This document shows, one piece after another, positions 11,455 to 23,400 of a stretch of DNA of 64,000 nt; positions within the stretch are counted from its first letter, which is position 1; the number at the start of each line of letters is the position of its first letter. Source of the DNA: Datisca glomerata (taxonomy: Eukaryota > Streptophyta > Magnoliopsida > Cucurbitales > Datiscaceae); contig QANY01013209.1 of NCBI GenBank assembly GCA_003255025.1, positions 62,001 through 126,000 of the forward strand, given 5' to 3'. The position numbers and the translations under genes are program-made. The notes under the pieces were generated by a model that saw only the letters and a list, made by a program, of their open reading frames with translations, made no database searches and was not told where the DNA came from.

Positions 11455-12071
11455 TTACTTGTTCATTCTTTGTAAATTTTTATGCTTGGACTTAGAAATT
11501 TCATTCTATCTTTGTAATCCTCCCAAATCACAATAAAAAGAAAATAGTCATTGAGTGGCTTATATTTCTATATATCGAGTGCATGCTTTTTGTAGGTATA
11601 CTTTGCGCCTTTCACTATGTTTTTCATTAACATGCATATTTAAAACACCTTATTTACTTAGTGTCGTCCTTACACATGGATTTTATATTGCATAAACATT
11701 CTTATGAAGCAATAAATCTCTAAATTAGATTTAGTCATGCGACGGCGGACATACTCCACTATAGTAGGTAAATTGAAAGAAAAAAAAATTTATACATTTT
11801 AAACACGTAACAACGGCTTCATTCTTGTTGGCCTAACAATGAAATTCCTACCGAGTCTCTTTTTTAAACATTCATGGAATTCTTTCCTTTGAGAGAATTG
11901 TATTGCAACAACCAAGTTTCATTTTTGGAAGAATTTGTGACAGCGGCTAAGTTCTGCCCTAGTGCATGGTAGGTTTAGTAATTTTGTCATTACTTCTCCT
12001 CACTAGTCTTAATTTTGATAAGGAAAATGGTAATGAAACCGTTACATTATTGATAATTCTTTGAAAACAAA
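11455..12071. other. Non-coding stretch, nothing recognised
   Basis: AT-rich sequence between the PMD-like remnant and the tandem array. An AATAAAAAG near 11531 could be a poly(A) signal for the upstream coding remnant. No repeat boundary, RNA gene or coding block is visible. Confidence 0.5.
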
Positions 12072-13863
12072 ATAACATCCCTGTCGCACCTGTAGGTCTA
12101 TGAATAAGCTTCAATTTGATACCTTACAGGGCCTGTGCTTCCACCCGTGTCAAAAGTTAAGCTCTACGAAAATGGACACGCGCGTGCTACGATCTGTCTG
12201 TTACAGCAGTTCTAAAGCAACACTATCCGTGTTTTCTTGGATACAAAACTCAGCTCTGACTGGTAAACCCTGTCACACCTGTAGGTCTCTGAATAATCTT
12301 CAATTTGATGTCTTACAGGGCCTGTGGTTCCACTCGTGTCAAAAGTTATGCATTATGGAAGTGGACACGTGGGTGCTACGATCCGTCTGTTACACCAATT
12401 TTAAAGCTGTACAGTCCATGTTTTCTAGAGTCAAACCTAGTTTCCGATGGCTAAACCCTGTTGCACCTGTAGGTCTCTGAATAACTTCAATTTGATATCT
12501 TACAGGGCCCGTGGTTCCACCCATATCAAATGTTATGCCCTACAGAAGTGGACAGGAGCGTGCTACGATCCGTCTGTGATGGCAGTTCTAAAGCTGCACT
12601 GTCCATGTTTTTTTGGACACAAAACTCTGCTCTGATGAATAAACCCTGTCACACCTTTATTTCTCTGAATAAGCTTCAATTTGATATCTTACAGGGCCCG
12701 TGGTTCCACCCGTGTCAAAAGTTATGCCCTACGGAAGTGGACACGCGCGTGCTACGATCCGTCTGTTACAGCAGTTCTAAATCTGCACTGTCTGTGTTTT
12801 TTTGGACACAAAACTCTACTCTGACGGATAAACCCTATAGCACATGTAGGTTTGTGAATAAGTTTCAATTTGATATATTACAGGGCCCGTGGTTCCACCC
12901 GTGTCTAAAATTATGCCCTAGGGAAGTGGACATACGCGTGCTACGATTCGTCTATTACAGTAGTTCTAAAGCTGCACTAACCGTCTTTTTATGGACACAA
13001 AACTAGGCTATGACGGGTAAACCCTATCACACCTGTAGGTCTCTGAATAAGCTTCTATTTGATATCTTACAGGGCCCGTGGTTCCACCCGTGTCAAAAGT
13101 TATGCCCTACGAAAGTGGACACGCGCGTGCTACGATCCGTCTGTGACAGCAGTTCTAAAGCTGCACTATCCGTGTTTTTTTGGACACAAAACTCCCTTCT
13201 GACGGATAAACCATGTAGCACCTGTAGGGCTATGAATAAGCTTCAATTTGATATCTTACAGGGCCCGTGGTTCCACCCATGTTAAAAATTATGCCCTACG
13301 GAAGTGGTATGCGCGTGCTACGATCCGTCTATTACAGTAGTTCTAAAGCTGCACTGTCCATGTTTTTTTGGACACAAAACTAGGCTATGACTGGAAAACC
13401 CTGTCGCACCTATAGGTCTATGAATAAGCTTCAATTTGATATCTTACAGGGCCTGTGCTTCCACCCGTGTCAAAAGTTATGCCCTACGGAAGTGGACACG
13501 CGCGTGCTACGATCCATCTGTTACAGCAGTTCTAAAGCTGCACTGTCTGTGTTTTCTTGGATACAAAACTCAACTCTAATAGGTAAACCCTATCGCACCT
13601 GTAGGTATCTGAATAAGCTTCAATTTGATGTCTTACAGGGCCCGTGATTCCACCCGTGTCAAAAGTTATGCCTTACGGAAGTGGACACTCGCGTGCTACG
13701 ATCCGTCTGTTACACCAATTTTTAAGCTGTACAGTCCGTGTTTTCTAGAGTCAAACATAGGATCCGATGCTTAAACCCTGTTGCACCTGTAGGTCTCTGA
13801 ATAAGCTTCAATTTGATATCTTACAGGGCCCGTGGTTCCACCCGTGTCAAAAGTCATGCCCTA
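12072..13863. repeat. 189-bp tandem repeat (satellite-like) array, about 9.5 units
   Basis: The marker CTTACAGGG recurs at 12123, 12312, 12499, 12689, 12878 (variant), 13067, 13256, 13443, 13632 and 13820, spacings of 187-190 bp. Units share blocks such as CCACCCGTGTCAAAAGTTAT, CGCGTGCTACGATCCGTCTG and TTTTTTGGACACAAAACT. Because 189 is divisible by three, long plus-strand open frames run through the array as a repeating 63-residue pattern (LQFDILQGPWFHPCQKLCP, VDTRVLRSVCYSSSKAALS); these are probably a by-product of period length. Units 1-3 match units 8-10 better than their neighbours, giving a 1320-bp higher-order repeat. The array ends abruptly against a truncated LTR. Confidence 0.93.
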
Positions 13864-15474
13864 CGACTTCACACCAACAACCACTTGTGAGACTCAGAAG
13901 TATATCTCAATAGGATGTTGATCAGGAATTGAGTGTGGACTCTCAAAACAACTGAGTATGAAAAATCAAATTTTCTCTTTCTTTGGTGTATTTCTGCTAT
14001 GTGTAATTACACACTGTGTTAGGATTTGTGTCAACACTCTTAGGAAGGCCGCCCTAATGCGATCCCTTATATAATAATTATATAATTTACACATATACCC
14101 CTATATGTTAAATTACCAAAAATTCACCTCTTGATCTTTACTATTATCGAAAATTATATATCTCCCTAGAGTCAAGGTCGTGTCCAAATTCATCTATCAA
14201 AACTGATAAATTAAATTGATCCCCATCAATTAATTAATTTCCTTTATTTACTAAGTATCCAATAATTAAAAAATAACCAATTAATTAATTTGAACATTAA
14301 TTACTCGGTTGTCACTAACTAAGTCACAACACCCATCACATATGGGTTAGGAAAATATACCTTGGTCCAAAACATATTTTTGGTCCATCTAGTGTTGCTT
14401 TTCATTCATGTTGTTATGAGCTACTTCTGAGACTGAATGGAACCACATGAATAAAGTTATAGGACTCAAATACTCGGTGAATTTATCTCCATAAATTTCT
14501 GATCTATTGAATCCTGACATCGTACGACTTCATTATAGGTCCGATGTCGAATCAGCTCTCGATTCATGCGAGCTACATTTTCTGTTGGTGCAAATAAACA
14601 CTTTTATTTCACTGTCCATAGAACATTTAACATATTACTCTTTATGAATATCAGTAACAAGAGCGAGATATAAAAATACCATTTTACCCCTCTTGTTATT
14701 ATTTCCTTAACTTCTTTAATAATTGTTAATCAGAAAGACATAATAGTGAATTATCTCGTACAATTCTTCATGTCTTATTAAATGATTCATTTCATTGAGT
14801 ATCTAACCAGATTAATTTATTCACACACCCATCAATAAAGAATAAGGTGATATTGTTGCATATTGTAATCTAACCATGAATTTCCATATCTGTGAATCAT
14901 GCAACTCCAACATAATTGAATCACGATCCCAACAGTCGAGGTATTGTCCGGCAATTCGAACTCACTCCTTTGGCATATCAAAGATCATAACTAACTAGGT
15001 CAAGTTTTGCAATCACCTTAGGATTAAGGTAATTATGAAAATACCGTTAAATTGTAACAATTAGATTTAGATCTTGATAATCGGCTTTACTCTAAACTAA
15101 TTTGTTACTAGTCTATTCAACATATTCTATAACATGTCTAGGTCAACCGTTAGAGTCTCCACTCCTATGCTTCAAGATCGGTATCCTTGGATTTAACCTA
15201 ACAATCATAATCAGACTCAATTTTCTTGTCGATCCTAAGACTGCAAATAATGTTTTGAACTATTTTAGAAGTGTTTGTCTAGAAAATCCCTCAGTTTTTA
15301 CTTTTCTTACGTTGACAATAATTCAAGGACTTGAGTAAATTATAAACACACTTTAATTAATAGAAAAACTTTCATTCATTCATTAAATTCAGTAATACAA
15401 AATGTCGGAGAAATAACTAAATATTCATAAATAGTAATTACACCATACTTTATGGACATAATTTCAATAAACAC
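13864..15474 (-). repeat. 3' LTR of copia-2, outer end truncated
   Basis: Homologous to the LTR at 17719-19594 from about base 260 onward (CTTCACACCAACAACCACTT matches 30258 in the copia-3 LTR). The first quarter kilobase is replaced by the tandem array. The inner end reads TTCAATA instead of TTCCAACA, and no polypurine tract follows. Confidence 0.82.
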
Positions 15475-15600
15475 ATATTAGGATGCAACTCTAACGCCAC
15501 CCATTATAATAATTACAGAATTTATACATATAGCTCTATATGTTAAACGACCAACCCTAGAGTCAATACTATTTTCAAATTTATCAATCCAATTTTTTAC
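15475..15600 (-). repeat. Short internal LTR fragment
   Basis: Resembles the LTR segment around 14030-14200 (CTCTATATGTTAAA, CCCTAGAGTCAA), placed between LTR-B and the gag fragment. Its position shows that the copia-2 interior was rearranged, not just deleted once. Confidence 0.6.
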
Positions 15601-15915
15601 ATCCAACAATTTCAGTGATGTTCAACATCATATCAGCAACGATTTTTATGTTTTGATGCTATTGTTGCAACACATTGCTAACAGATGCCAAGATGTAACA
15701 CCTGGCGATCCCATCAGAACGCAACCAAGAAGGATACGCATCTTTTTCCTCTAGAGTCGATTCAATAATAGGCTTAAGGGGACAAAGGGTGGTGAGCACG
15801 AACTTTTACTTTTCTACCATCAATACGATCTCAAGATTTCATTTCCAATCCACGTAATTTCCACCAGTAAGTTTGTTCGCATTTAGGATCTTTGAGAGTG
15901 GGGATAATCACATGA
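15601..15915 (-). pseudogene. Copia-2 gag N-terminal fragment
   Basis: Minus-strand reading gives ILNANKLTGGNYVDWK, the start of copia gag (copia-3 has LTGENYVDWKRNLYIVL). The start codon position near 15914 is followed directly by TGA where copia-3 has TCA, so translation would abort at codon 2. The remainder up to 15601 overlaps the end of the copia-1 gag fragment by about 100 bp of homology. Confidence 0.75.
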
Positions 15916-17703
15916 TTACTGAAAAAATATGTAAATAATTACTTAATCATTTAGGAAAGTATGATGCATGATGTAAATACTTAAATATTAAAAAATCCAA
16001 TAAAAAATATGTCTTCCGTGATGTTACGATCAACAATGATAGCTTGTCTCGTGTAAGGACAACACCCAAGCTACCTCCTATCACATCGAGACTCTTCTCA
16101 TTTGGTTAACGCTTCTTAAGATGTCAATCACTAATGGTTTTGGTAACCTTGGCCCAATTGACTAGCTCCTATGAGAGATTCTAGTGTCTTTTGTATAAGT
16201 GTTTAACCAACGCATCGACTTTAAAAGTTGTTATGAACTAACAGTCCATCTAGAAATGGTCCTGTCTCACCACATCCTTTACAAGCTTTAGCTTCTCATG
16301 CAACTCGATAACTCAAAGCGACATGATTCCCAAGTTTATTCCTTTGAAGAGAGGACTTTTAGGGCGGCTCTAAACCATTCCTCATGCCACGACTAAGTTT
16401 ACGTTGGGGACCTTGAGAATGTTTTAACGTAAACGACCCTCCCACTTAGTTTTTGGAAAAATGGATTTTTCTTTGCTTTTTCAAAAACCATAACTCTTTA
16501 TAAATTTGAAAAAATAAGTTTTGAAAATTATAAACTTTTATAAAATTTAAATCACAATTCAAAATTTAGAACTTTGATAAAATTCTAACCCATTATAAAT
16601 TACAACCCATTATAAATTATAACATATTATAAATTTAAACTACAATGATGCATGTACATGTTACATGACATTTTGATATTGACATCTCCCTATTTCTATA
16701 TGGCATGTTATATGATGATAAAAATTAATAATAAATCATATATTCAAAATTAACCTCCCATTCAAAATTAACCTCATCTATGGCTCATTTCTAATTATAA
16801 CCCATAAAAAGAATAATAAATAAATTACAATGATTTAAATACTAGTCTTCATGTCATCTATAATTGTCTTCTTCTCCTTTAGGAAGTCCCACCTCTTAGT
16901 AACTCTTTACTAAGGTCCAGCCGCATTCTCAAAATTCAAATTCAATTTAAAATTTAATTTTACAACAATTTTTACTTTGATAAATAAATTACCAAGTAAA
17001 TTAATCAATTTATTTATTTTTAATACAATTAATAAAATAAATTCCAATTAATTAGTGTTAAAAAATTACCGAATTAAATAAAAATAATTTTTAGGGATTG
17101 GATTGGGCTTCGAATCGAATTCCAAATCCCTACATATTATTTGGGCCAAACAACCCTTGCTCAGTCCAACACCTCAATAGGCTTAGTGCGCCTACGCCAG
17201 CCTAAAACTCAACATGGTTTTATGCACATTAGGGTTTCCAAAACCCTTAGATTTCCTTAATGTAAAACTTTCCAAAATTCCAAGCTTTCCTAAACCCAAA
17301 AGTTTCTAAAATCTCAAGGTTTCCTAAACCATAATTAGGTAATCTGCGGTGACGAGCGGCGACGACAAGTAGTGGCGTGCGGTAGCGTGGGGCAGTAGGC
17401 GACGTCGTGACACATTAGCGAGGACAGTAGTGATGAACAATTACTTTTCTTACGAGGACAGATTTACATGGAACTTAACGATACAATTTTAACAAAAATT
17501 AAATTACATCAAATCCTATGCCTCAATTTCAGCATCCATCGATTCTAAAATTAAAAATAAACACCTAGAGCCTATTGATCGGGATCTATCCATAAAACAT
17601 ATTCAAACACACTTTGAATCTACCATACAAAAAATATGCCAATATCACAATATCCATCCATACATACGCTTTAATCACTAAATATGTATAGTTAAGAACT
17701 CAA
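15916..17703 (-). other. Copia-2 5' leader (untranslated)
   Basis: Non-coding leader between primer-binding site and gag, homologous to 40240-42209 in copia-3. It contains a conserved GC-rich patch (17341-17420, GGTGACGAGCGGCGACGAC) in an otherwise AT-rich sequence; copia-3 has the counterpart at 41860-41950. Confidence 0.7.
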
Positions 17704-17716
17704 GGCTCTGATACCA
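17704..17716 (-). other. Primer-binding site, initiator tRNA-Met type
   Basis: The minus strand reads TGGTATCAGAGCC, complementary to the 3' end of plant initiator tRNA-Met, two bases inside the 5' LTR end. This is the usual primer for plant copia elements and fixes the element orientation. Confidence 0.92.
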
Positions 17717-17718
17717 AC

Positions 17719-19594
17719 TGTTGGATCAGGTTTTAAAATTTAATGAAAAATAAATAAACAATGAACGATTCGTGGGCGGAATATCAAAAAATTTTCACAA
17801 CAAACATTTAATCATATTAAATATAAAACATTTTTTATGATCATACGTATTTAGATAAACGTATTTAGAATAGGTAGAAACAATTTAATACATTTTTTTA
17901 TTTGAGAAATTCTGATTTGGTGGAATCTAATTAATCATTTCACGTTCTTCGTTCTTTGCAGGACTTCAAATAATATTCACACGAATAATCACTCATTGGA
18001 TTCAGGAGTATATCTCATAAGGATATTGCTAGGAGTAGGGTGTAGACTCTCTAAACAAGTGAGGAAGAAAAAAGATAATTTTTCCTTCTTCCTCTATAAG
18101 TTCGGCTGCAACGAGGGATGATGGGAGAGATAAACTCTTTTATTGCTCTATGTAATCACACAATATAGTTAGGGTTATGTCAACACATCTTAGGGATTCA
18201 ACAAAAATGCCATCCCTTATTTAATAATTATGAAATTTACACATATACCTCTATGGGTTAAATTGCCAAAAATCACTTTGGGATTTTTACATCTCCCCGA
18301 GAGTCAATATTGTGGCCAAATTAATCAATCCAAATTGATAATTTAAATTGATCCCTATTAATTAATTAATTAATTTTTTTATTTACTGATTATTTAATAA
18401 TCAGAAAATAACAAATTAATTAATTTGAACATTAATTTTACTATTCACTGATTTAGTGATGACACCCATTACATGGGTTTTGGAAGTGTACCTTGATCCA
18501 AAACACATTTTTTGTCCAACCGATGTTGTTTCTCATTTCTGTCCTTATGAGCTACTCTAGAGACTGAATGGACCCAAATGAATAAAGTTATGAGATTCAA
18601 ATACCCGACTAATTTATCTTCATAAATTCCTGACCTATTTAATCCCGATATCGTACGACTCCATTGTAGATCCGATGCCTAATCAATTATCGATTCATGC
18701 ACGCTACATTTTCTATTGGTCCAAATAAACATATTTGTTTCATGATCCATATAATATTTTATGATGTTACCCTTCGTGAATATCAGTAACAAGAGCAAAA
18801 TATAAAATTATCACTTTACCCCTCTAGTTAGTATTTTCTTAACTCTTTTATTGATTGTGAATAAGAAAGACATATCAGTAATTGTCTCGTATAGTTCACA
18901 ATGTCTTATTCAATGACTCATGTCATCGTGTACCAGACTTGATTTATTTATTCACACACCCATCAATAAAGTATAAGTTGATATTGTTGCTAATGCAATC
19001 TCACCATCAATTCCATATCTATAAATCACGCACCTCCAATATCGTTGAATCACGATCTCAACAGTCGATATATTATCCGACAATTCAAACTCACTCATTT
19101 GGATCATAGATCACAACTAACTAGATCAAGTTTCGTATTCTCCTCAAGATTAAAGTAATTATAAAATACCCTTAAGGTGTAACAATTAGATTCAGAGTTA
19201 GATAAATGACTTTGTTATAAATTAATTTGTTATTGGTCTTTTCAACATGTTCCGTAACATGTCTAGATCAACAATTAGAGTCTCCACTCCCATGCCCCAA
19301 AACCGGCATCCTTTAGTTCAACCTAACAGTCGTAATCAGACTCGATTGTCCAGTCAATCCTAAGACTGCAAATAACATTATGAACTATTTCAGAAGAGTT
19401 TGTCTGGAAGACCCTTCTGTCTTTACTCTTCTTTCACTGATAATATTTCCAGGACTTGAATAAATAATAAACACACTTTAATTAAAATAAAATTTTCATT
19501 TATTCATTAAATTAAGTAATACATAAATGTTAGAGAAATAACTAAATACTCATAAATATTTATTACACCCTACCTTTTGGACACAATTCCAACA
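17719..19594 (-). repeat. Complete 5' LTR of copia-2 (1876 bp)
   Basis: Starts TGTTGGATCAGG and ends ATTCCAACA on the plus strand, so it has TG...CA termini with the short inverted repeat TGTTGG/CCAACA. This is the only LTR in the window with both ends clear and no large internal loss, and it serves as the reference for the family. Confidence 0.9.
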
Positions 19595-19979
19595 TTCTGA
19601 GCCTTGTGAAAAGTTCAAGTCCTTGGGAACATATGTTCAACAAATGCTATTCTCAAAAGGAAACATGAAATAAAAAATGGTGTACATAAAAAAGAATTGA
19701 CAATGAATACATATTGAAAGAACTAAAGAAGTTAAGGATCAAATGCATGAGCAATATTCAAGAAAGAGTACAGTGTGTTGTGGAAATCTATAAATCCAAA
19801 AAAACACCAAGTGCATGACAACGGAAAATCAGAAACTGAAGAGGAAAAAATGTGAATTTCTCTTCATTGATGGTGATTGGAAATTACAATGAAGGAAAGT
19901 GAAAAGAGTACAAGGAAGTGAAAAGAGTAGAGGGAAGTAAAAAGAGTACAAGGAAAGGAAATCACAAGTACAAAAGAAA

Positions 19980-22490
19980 AGAAGAAAACTAAGAGATAGT
20001 CATTGTGTTGTCTTCAGCGGCAGCGATAGCCGTATCTTCATTTGGATTGACAGTGGTGGCTTCAAAGGAGGCCTCGGGAGTGTTGGTCGCGAAGTCCTCC
20101 ATAAAGGCATTTATCTCCTCATAGGCCTCGGGAGCAACGTCACAAAAGAGGCTTTTGGGGGGGGGGGGCTTTGCTAAATCATCAATGTAGCTCACACTAT
20201 AGACCATCTATTCAGCTTGATCAAACAGCACTTAGTATTCATCTCCTATCAGCTTCTCTCTTTCTTTCGCCTTAGCCCTAGCCCGTTCAGCCATGGCTAT
20301 AGACTCCTTGGCTACTTCCAAAAATTTAGAAAGTTTCTGATGCTCGACCGTCGTTGCAGCTGCATTCTGAGCCATTTTCTCCATAACTCCTTGAATACTC
20401 AACCTCGTTCTTCTTCAACTGTTCATTTTCGGCCAAAGACAGTCGAGGATACTGCGACATTTAGGGGTGTAATTGGTTTTTTCTGTTTCGGTTTAGAGGG
20501 TTTTGACAAACCAAACCGCACATCTGTACAAAGAGATATCAAACCGAACAAAAAAAAAATCTCAAACCAAATCGAACCGCATCGTAAAAAGTTATAAAAA
20601 TCAAATCGAACCAAACCATGAAATATGCAGAACACATTTTTAAAAAAACTCAATTTCAATCTTAAATAGAACCTTACAGACATATTAAAAAAAATTAGTT
20701 TTCAATCAATGAAAACAACTTCCCTAGCAAATCGCTAACAGATAAAAAAATTCAGAAGAAATATAGACACAATATATTTATAAGCGAGTCATATATTATT
20801 AGGGTAAATATATATGCCATTTATTTTTATGTATTAACGCGGTTTGGTTCGGTTCATTGTGGTTTTCTTATAAAAACCGTAAACCAAACTGAACCGCACA
20901 ATTTTTTCTAAATTGAAACCAAACCGAACCACAAAAAATGCTCAAACCGATTGAACTACTGTGGTTCGGTCCGGTTCGGTCGGTTTCATCAGTTTGTGCG
21001 GTTTTACTTACACCCCTAGCGACATTCAATAACTTCCTTATAGAAATTCATCAAAGCTTGATCTCGAGCAATGTGATGTTCTTAAAGAGCATTGTGGTGG
21101 ATAATGGCCTGCAAAAAGAAGGGAAAAATAGGTGGAAAATATAAGTATGGGTGAACGGGTAAAATGAATTTCGAAAAAGAAATAAAAAAGAAGAAAGAAA
21201 AGGAAGAAAAGAAGGAAGGAAAACTTACTCTCATCAGATTGTGAGTCAAGGAACTGATGATATCAATAACACTGACGCTACGGGTTGTAGCCGTATCCAC
21301 ATCACATTGAATTCCACATAGAACGATGTGAGAAAATCGAGCGTCGTCTAGGAAGCTGACTGATGATGGAATGGGAGGTACATTAGTGAACCGCCTCCAT
21401 CTTCAAAGAACAGGGTCCGCATCAGTCCCTTGTGAACTAGAGGCAGCTGCAGGAATAAATTCATGTTGAACAGCAGATGCAAGAAAATGAGCATAAGTCT
21501 TAGAGCGTTCGCATAGATGTGTTCGTCCATGGGCGAATGTTCCACTCATTATTGCCAAAATAGTGATGCGCAACCGCTTTGACATCTCGATACTCATGAC
21601 AACTCTTAGAAATATAACTTCTTCATCTTCTTCCATGTCAGTTGAGTTAGAAGAACTGGAAGCTAAATTGCTAGGAATTGAATAAAAAGAAGGAACACAA
21701 ATATCTCTTGGAAGTGGAGAAGTCAATGACAGGGATGACTTTGTGGCAATGAGAGCTAAGACTGGGGCAAATGTGATGTTGACTTCCCTTCGTTGATCGA
21801 GAAGTTTGAACCACCTTCTCTCCGAGTAACGGTAAGCTACGAATACCCATTCGTTAACCACATTTGATATGTTAGGCCTCTTGTTCACTTTTTTATCAAC
21901 GTTACCAAAAAGAAGGAAACATTAGTAAACAGAAACGTACAAAAGAAGATAAAGAAATTCAAGAAAAGAATGGGGAAATGGAGCTTCGACAACTTATTGA
22001 AAATTTCCCAATTCCTGAGAATTATCCAGTGGCCATCACCGCTCCAGTTCCTGACAATAAGAAGGGTGTCCCATTCCCATCCTTTTTCTCCTTTTGGGTG
22101 ATCGATAATCAGTGGCCCCCTGTTCTCTCTTGGATGTGGGGTAAGATAGTAACTCACCCATGACGTTTAGCTATGTATAAAACTCAGAGTTCATCAATTC
22201 CCAAACCTAGGCTATATCTCATATTCATAGCCTTAAAGCCAAGAACCACCCCTATACTAGCTGAGAGTAAATTGGGATGGCGCAAGGTCGTAAGTAGAGA
22301 AAATTCTTGAAATAAAGGCGAGAATGGAAGTTTCAGGCCTAAAGCTATCTACATGAGGCTAAGAGTGATTTTGTATGTGGATCTACATGGGACTCATGTT
22401 GACAAACTCTCTCTTAGTGCGCATATGCATCTAGGGAAAGGCTTCTCGGTGGTAGTCGATAAAATGCCTAAATTTTTCTTGATTTCTAAC
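19980..22490 (-). pseudogene. Retroelement gag-like remnant with 'putative gypsy type transposon' domain
   Basis: Minus-strand blocks near 22480-22230 (ISRIFSTYDLAPSQFTLS) and 22157-21885 (SYYLTPHPRENRGPL, GEKGWEWDTLLIV) match the pattern of the plant 'putative gypsy type transposon' domain (Transposase_28), an N-terminal module of gypsy-associated plant proteins. Downstream, 21888-21403 and the 20450-19989 region look like the low-complexity and coiled C-terminal part (EEINAFMEDFATNTPEASFE). Stops are frequent and a MITE interrupts it at 20462-21018. Molecular function of this family is unknown. Confidence 0.5.
20462..21018. mobile_element. hAT-type MITE with perfect 8-bp target duplication
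   Basis: Terminal inverted repeats TAGGGGTGTAA (20462-20472) and TTACACCCCTA (21008-21018). The flanking 8-bp direct repeat GCGACATT (20454-20461 and 21019-21026) is perfect; 8-bp duplications are characteristic of hAT transposition. The interior has many copies of GGTTCGGT/ACCGAACC- and AAACCGAA-like words at both ends and encodes nothing. At 557 bp it is non-autonomous. Confidence 0.92.
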
Positions 22491-22499
22491 TAAGGAGAC

Positions 22500-23400
22500 T
22501 GCAGGTTTAAAGATAGTTTCATCCTCCATAGCTCTAAGAAATTGAAAAAATAGAAAACATAGAGAAAAGAAAGGAATAAGTGATGAAGAACTTACGAGGT
22601 TGAAGATGAAGAAAGAATGAAGAAGAGAGTCCTTAATGGGTCACAGACATCAAAAGAAGTTAAAAAACACTTCATAAAATTTGAAAGGAGGCAATGAAAG
22701 GACGCTTGCAGATACTCGATTATGAAATATGTGACTGATAGTACGATGGGATGAACCGTCGCGACTACTAACGAGTAAGGAAATGACAATTGGCGAGAGG
22801 GGCATGTTACCCTACTAAAATGAAATTTAAAAAATAGAATCGCAGAACCTCGAGAGTGAATACGAGAATACGAAGCGCCAAAAATAATGTCAAGGAACGC
22901 AAATGACAATGGGTAGTTGAAGAGTCGCCTAGAAAGTTACACAATTTGTTTTGAAAAGGTGTGAAAAGGCGACCACAAGGGCACACAATGATGAATCGTG
23001 TCGTTGTATTATGATATTGTATATTTGCTTCATTAGAATATGCCAAATACAATAGGGAGAAATGAACGGGCATAAATTCTCTTTCTGACACGTCCTCAAG
23101 AAAAAAACCAATCAAAAGAAGTCACGATACGTGGTAATCCAGAAGAAGAGATCAGGATCGTTGATTTAATTGGATGGTTAAGACTAATTTGATTGTTATG
23201 CTGATAAATGAGATCTTATTGAATATTCTGTAAATCTAGCTTTTAGTGGAATTAGATAAACTCGATCATATTTTATGTGATCATTTGAAAACCGATAAAT
23301 AGAGGCTAATAATTGTAACGACGAGGGGCATTAAATACTCAATCAAGCAATTACTCCCAAAATATTTTTGATTCTCTCTCTCTCTCTCTCTTTATTTTGT
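22500..23400. other. Non-coding, retroelement-derived or LTR-like
   Basis: No recognisable protein. The plus strand has GATAAATAGAGG at 23295-23306, a TATA-like element, followed by a (TC)n microsatellite (23373-23391) and a short leader-like stretch, resembling an LTR promoter end. No matching second copy is present in the window, so this remains a guess. Confidence 0.35.

Larger units (their letters stand above)
13864..19594 (-). mobile_element. Ty1/copia element copia-2, internally deleted (pol absent)
   Basis: Composed of a truncated 3' LTR (13864-15474), an LTR scrap, a gag N-terminal fragment (15601-15915), an approximately 1.8-kb leader (15916-17703), a primer-binding site and a complete 5' LTR (17719-19594). 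Protease, integrase, RT and RNase H are absent, so it cannot encode its own mobility. Gag and leader match copia-3 throughout. No matching 5-bp duplication can be checked because the left end is lost. Confidence 0.82.

Noticed and set aside
12530..13285. Long plus-strand open frames as genuine genes
   Set aside because: They lie wholly within the 189-bp tandem repeat and the period explains the openness; no start context or outside homology.
12072..13863. CRISPR-like spaced repeats
   Set aside because: Units are contiguous ~189-bp tandem repeats with no unique spacers, in a plant nuclear context.
22592..23115. Overlapping minus-strand ORFs of 60-105 codons
   Set aside because: Hydrophobic, low-complexity translations in different frames over the same DNA, with no recognisable family.
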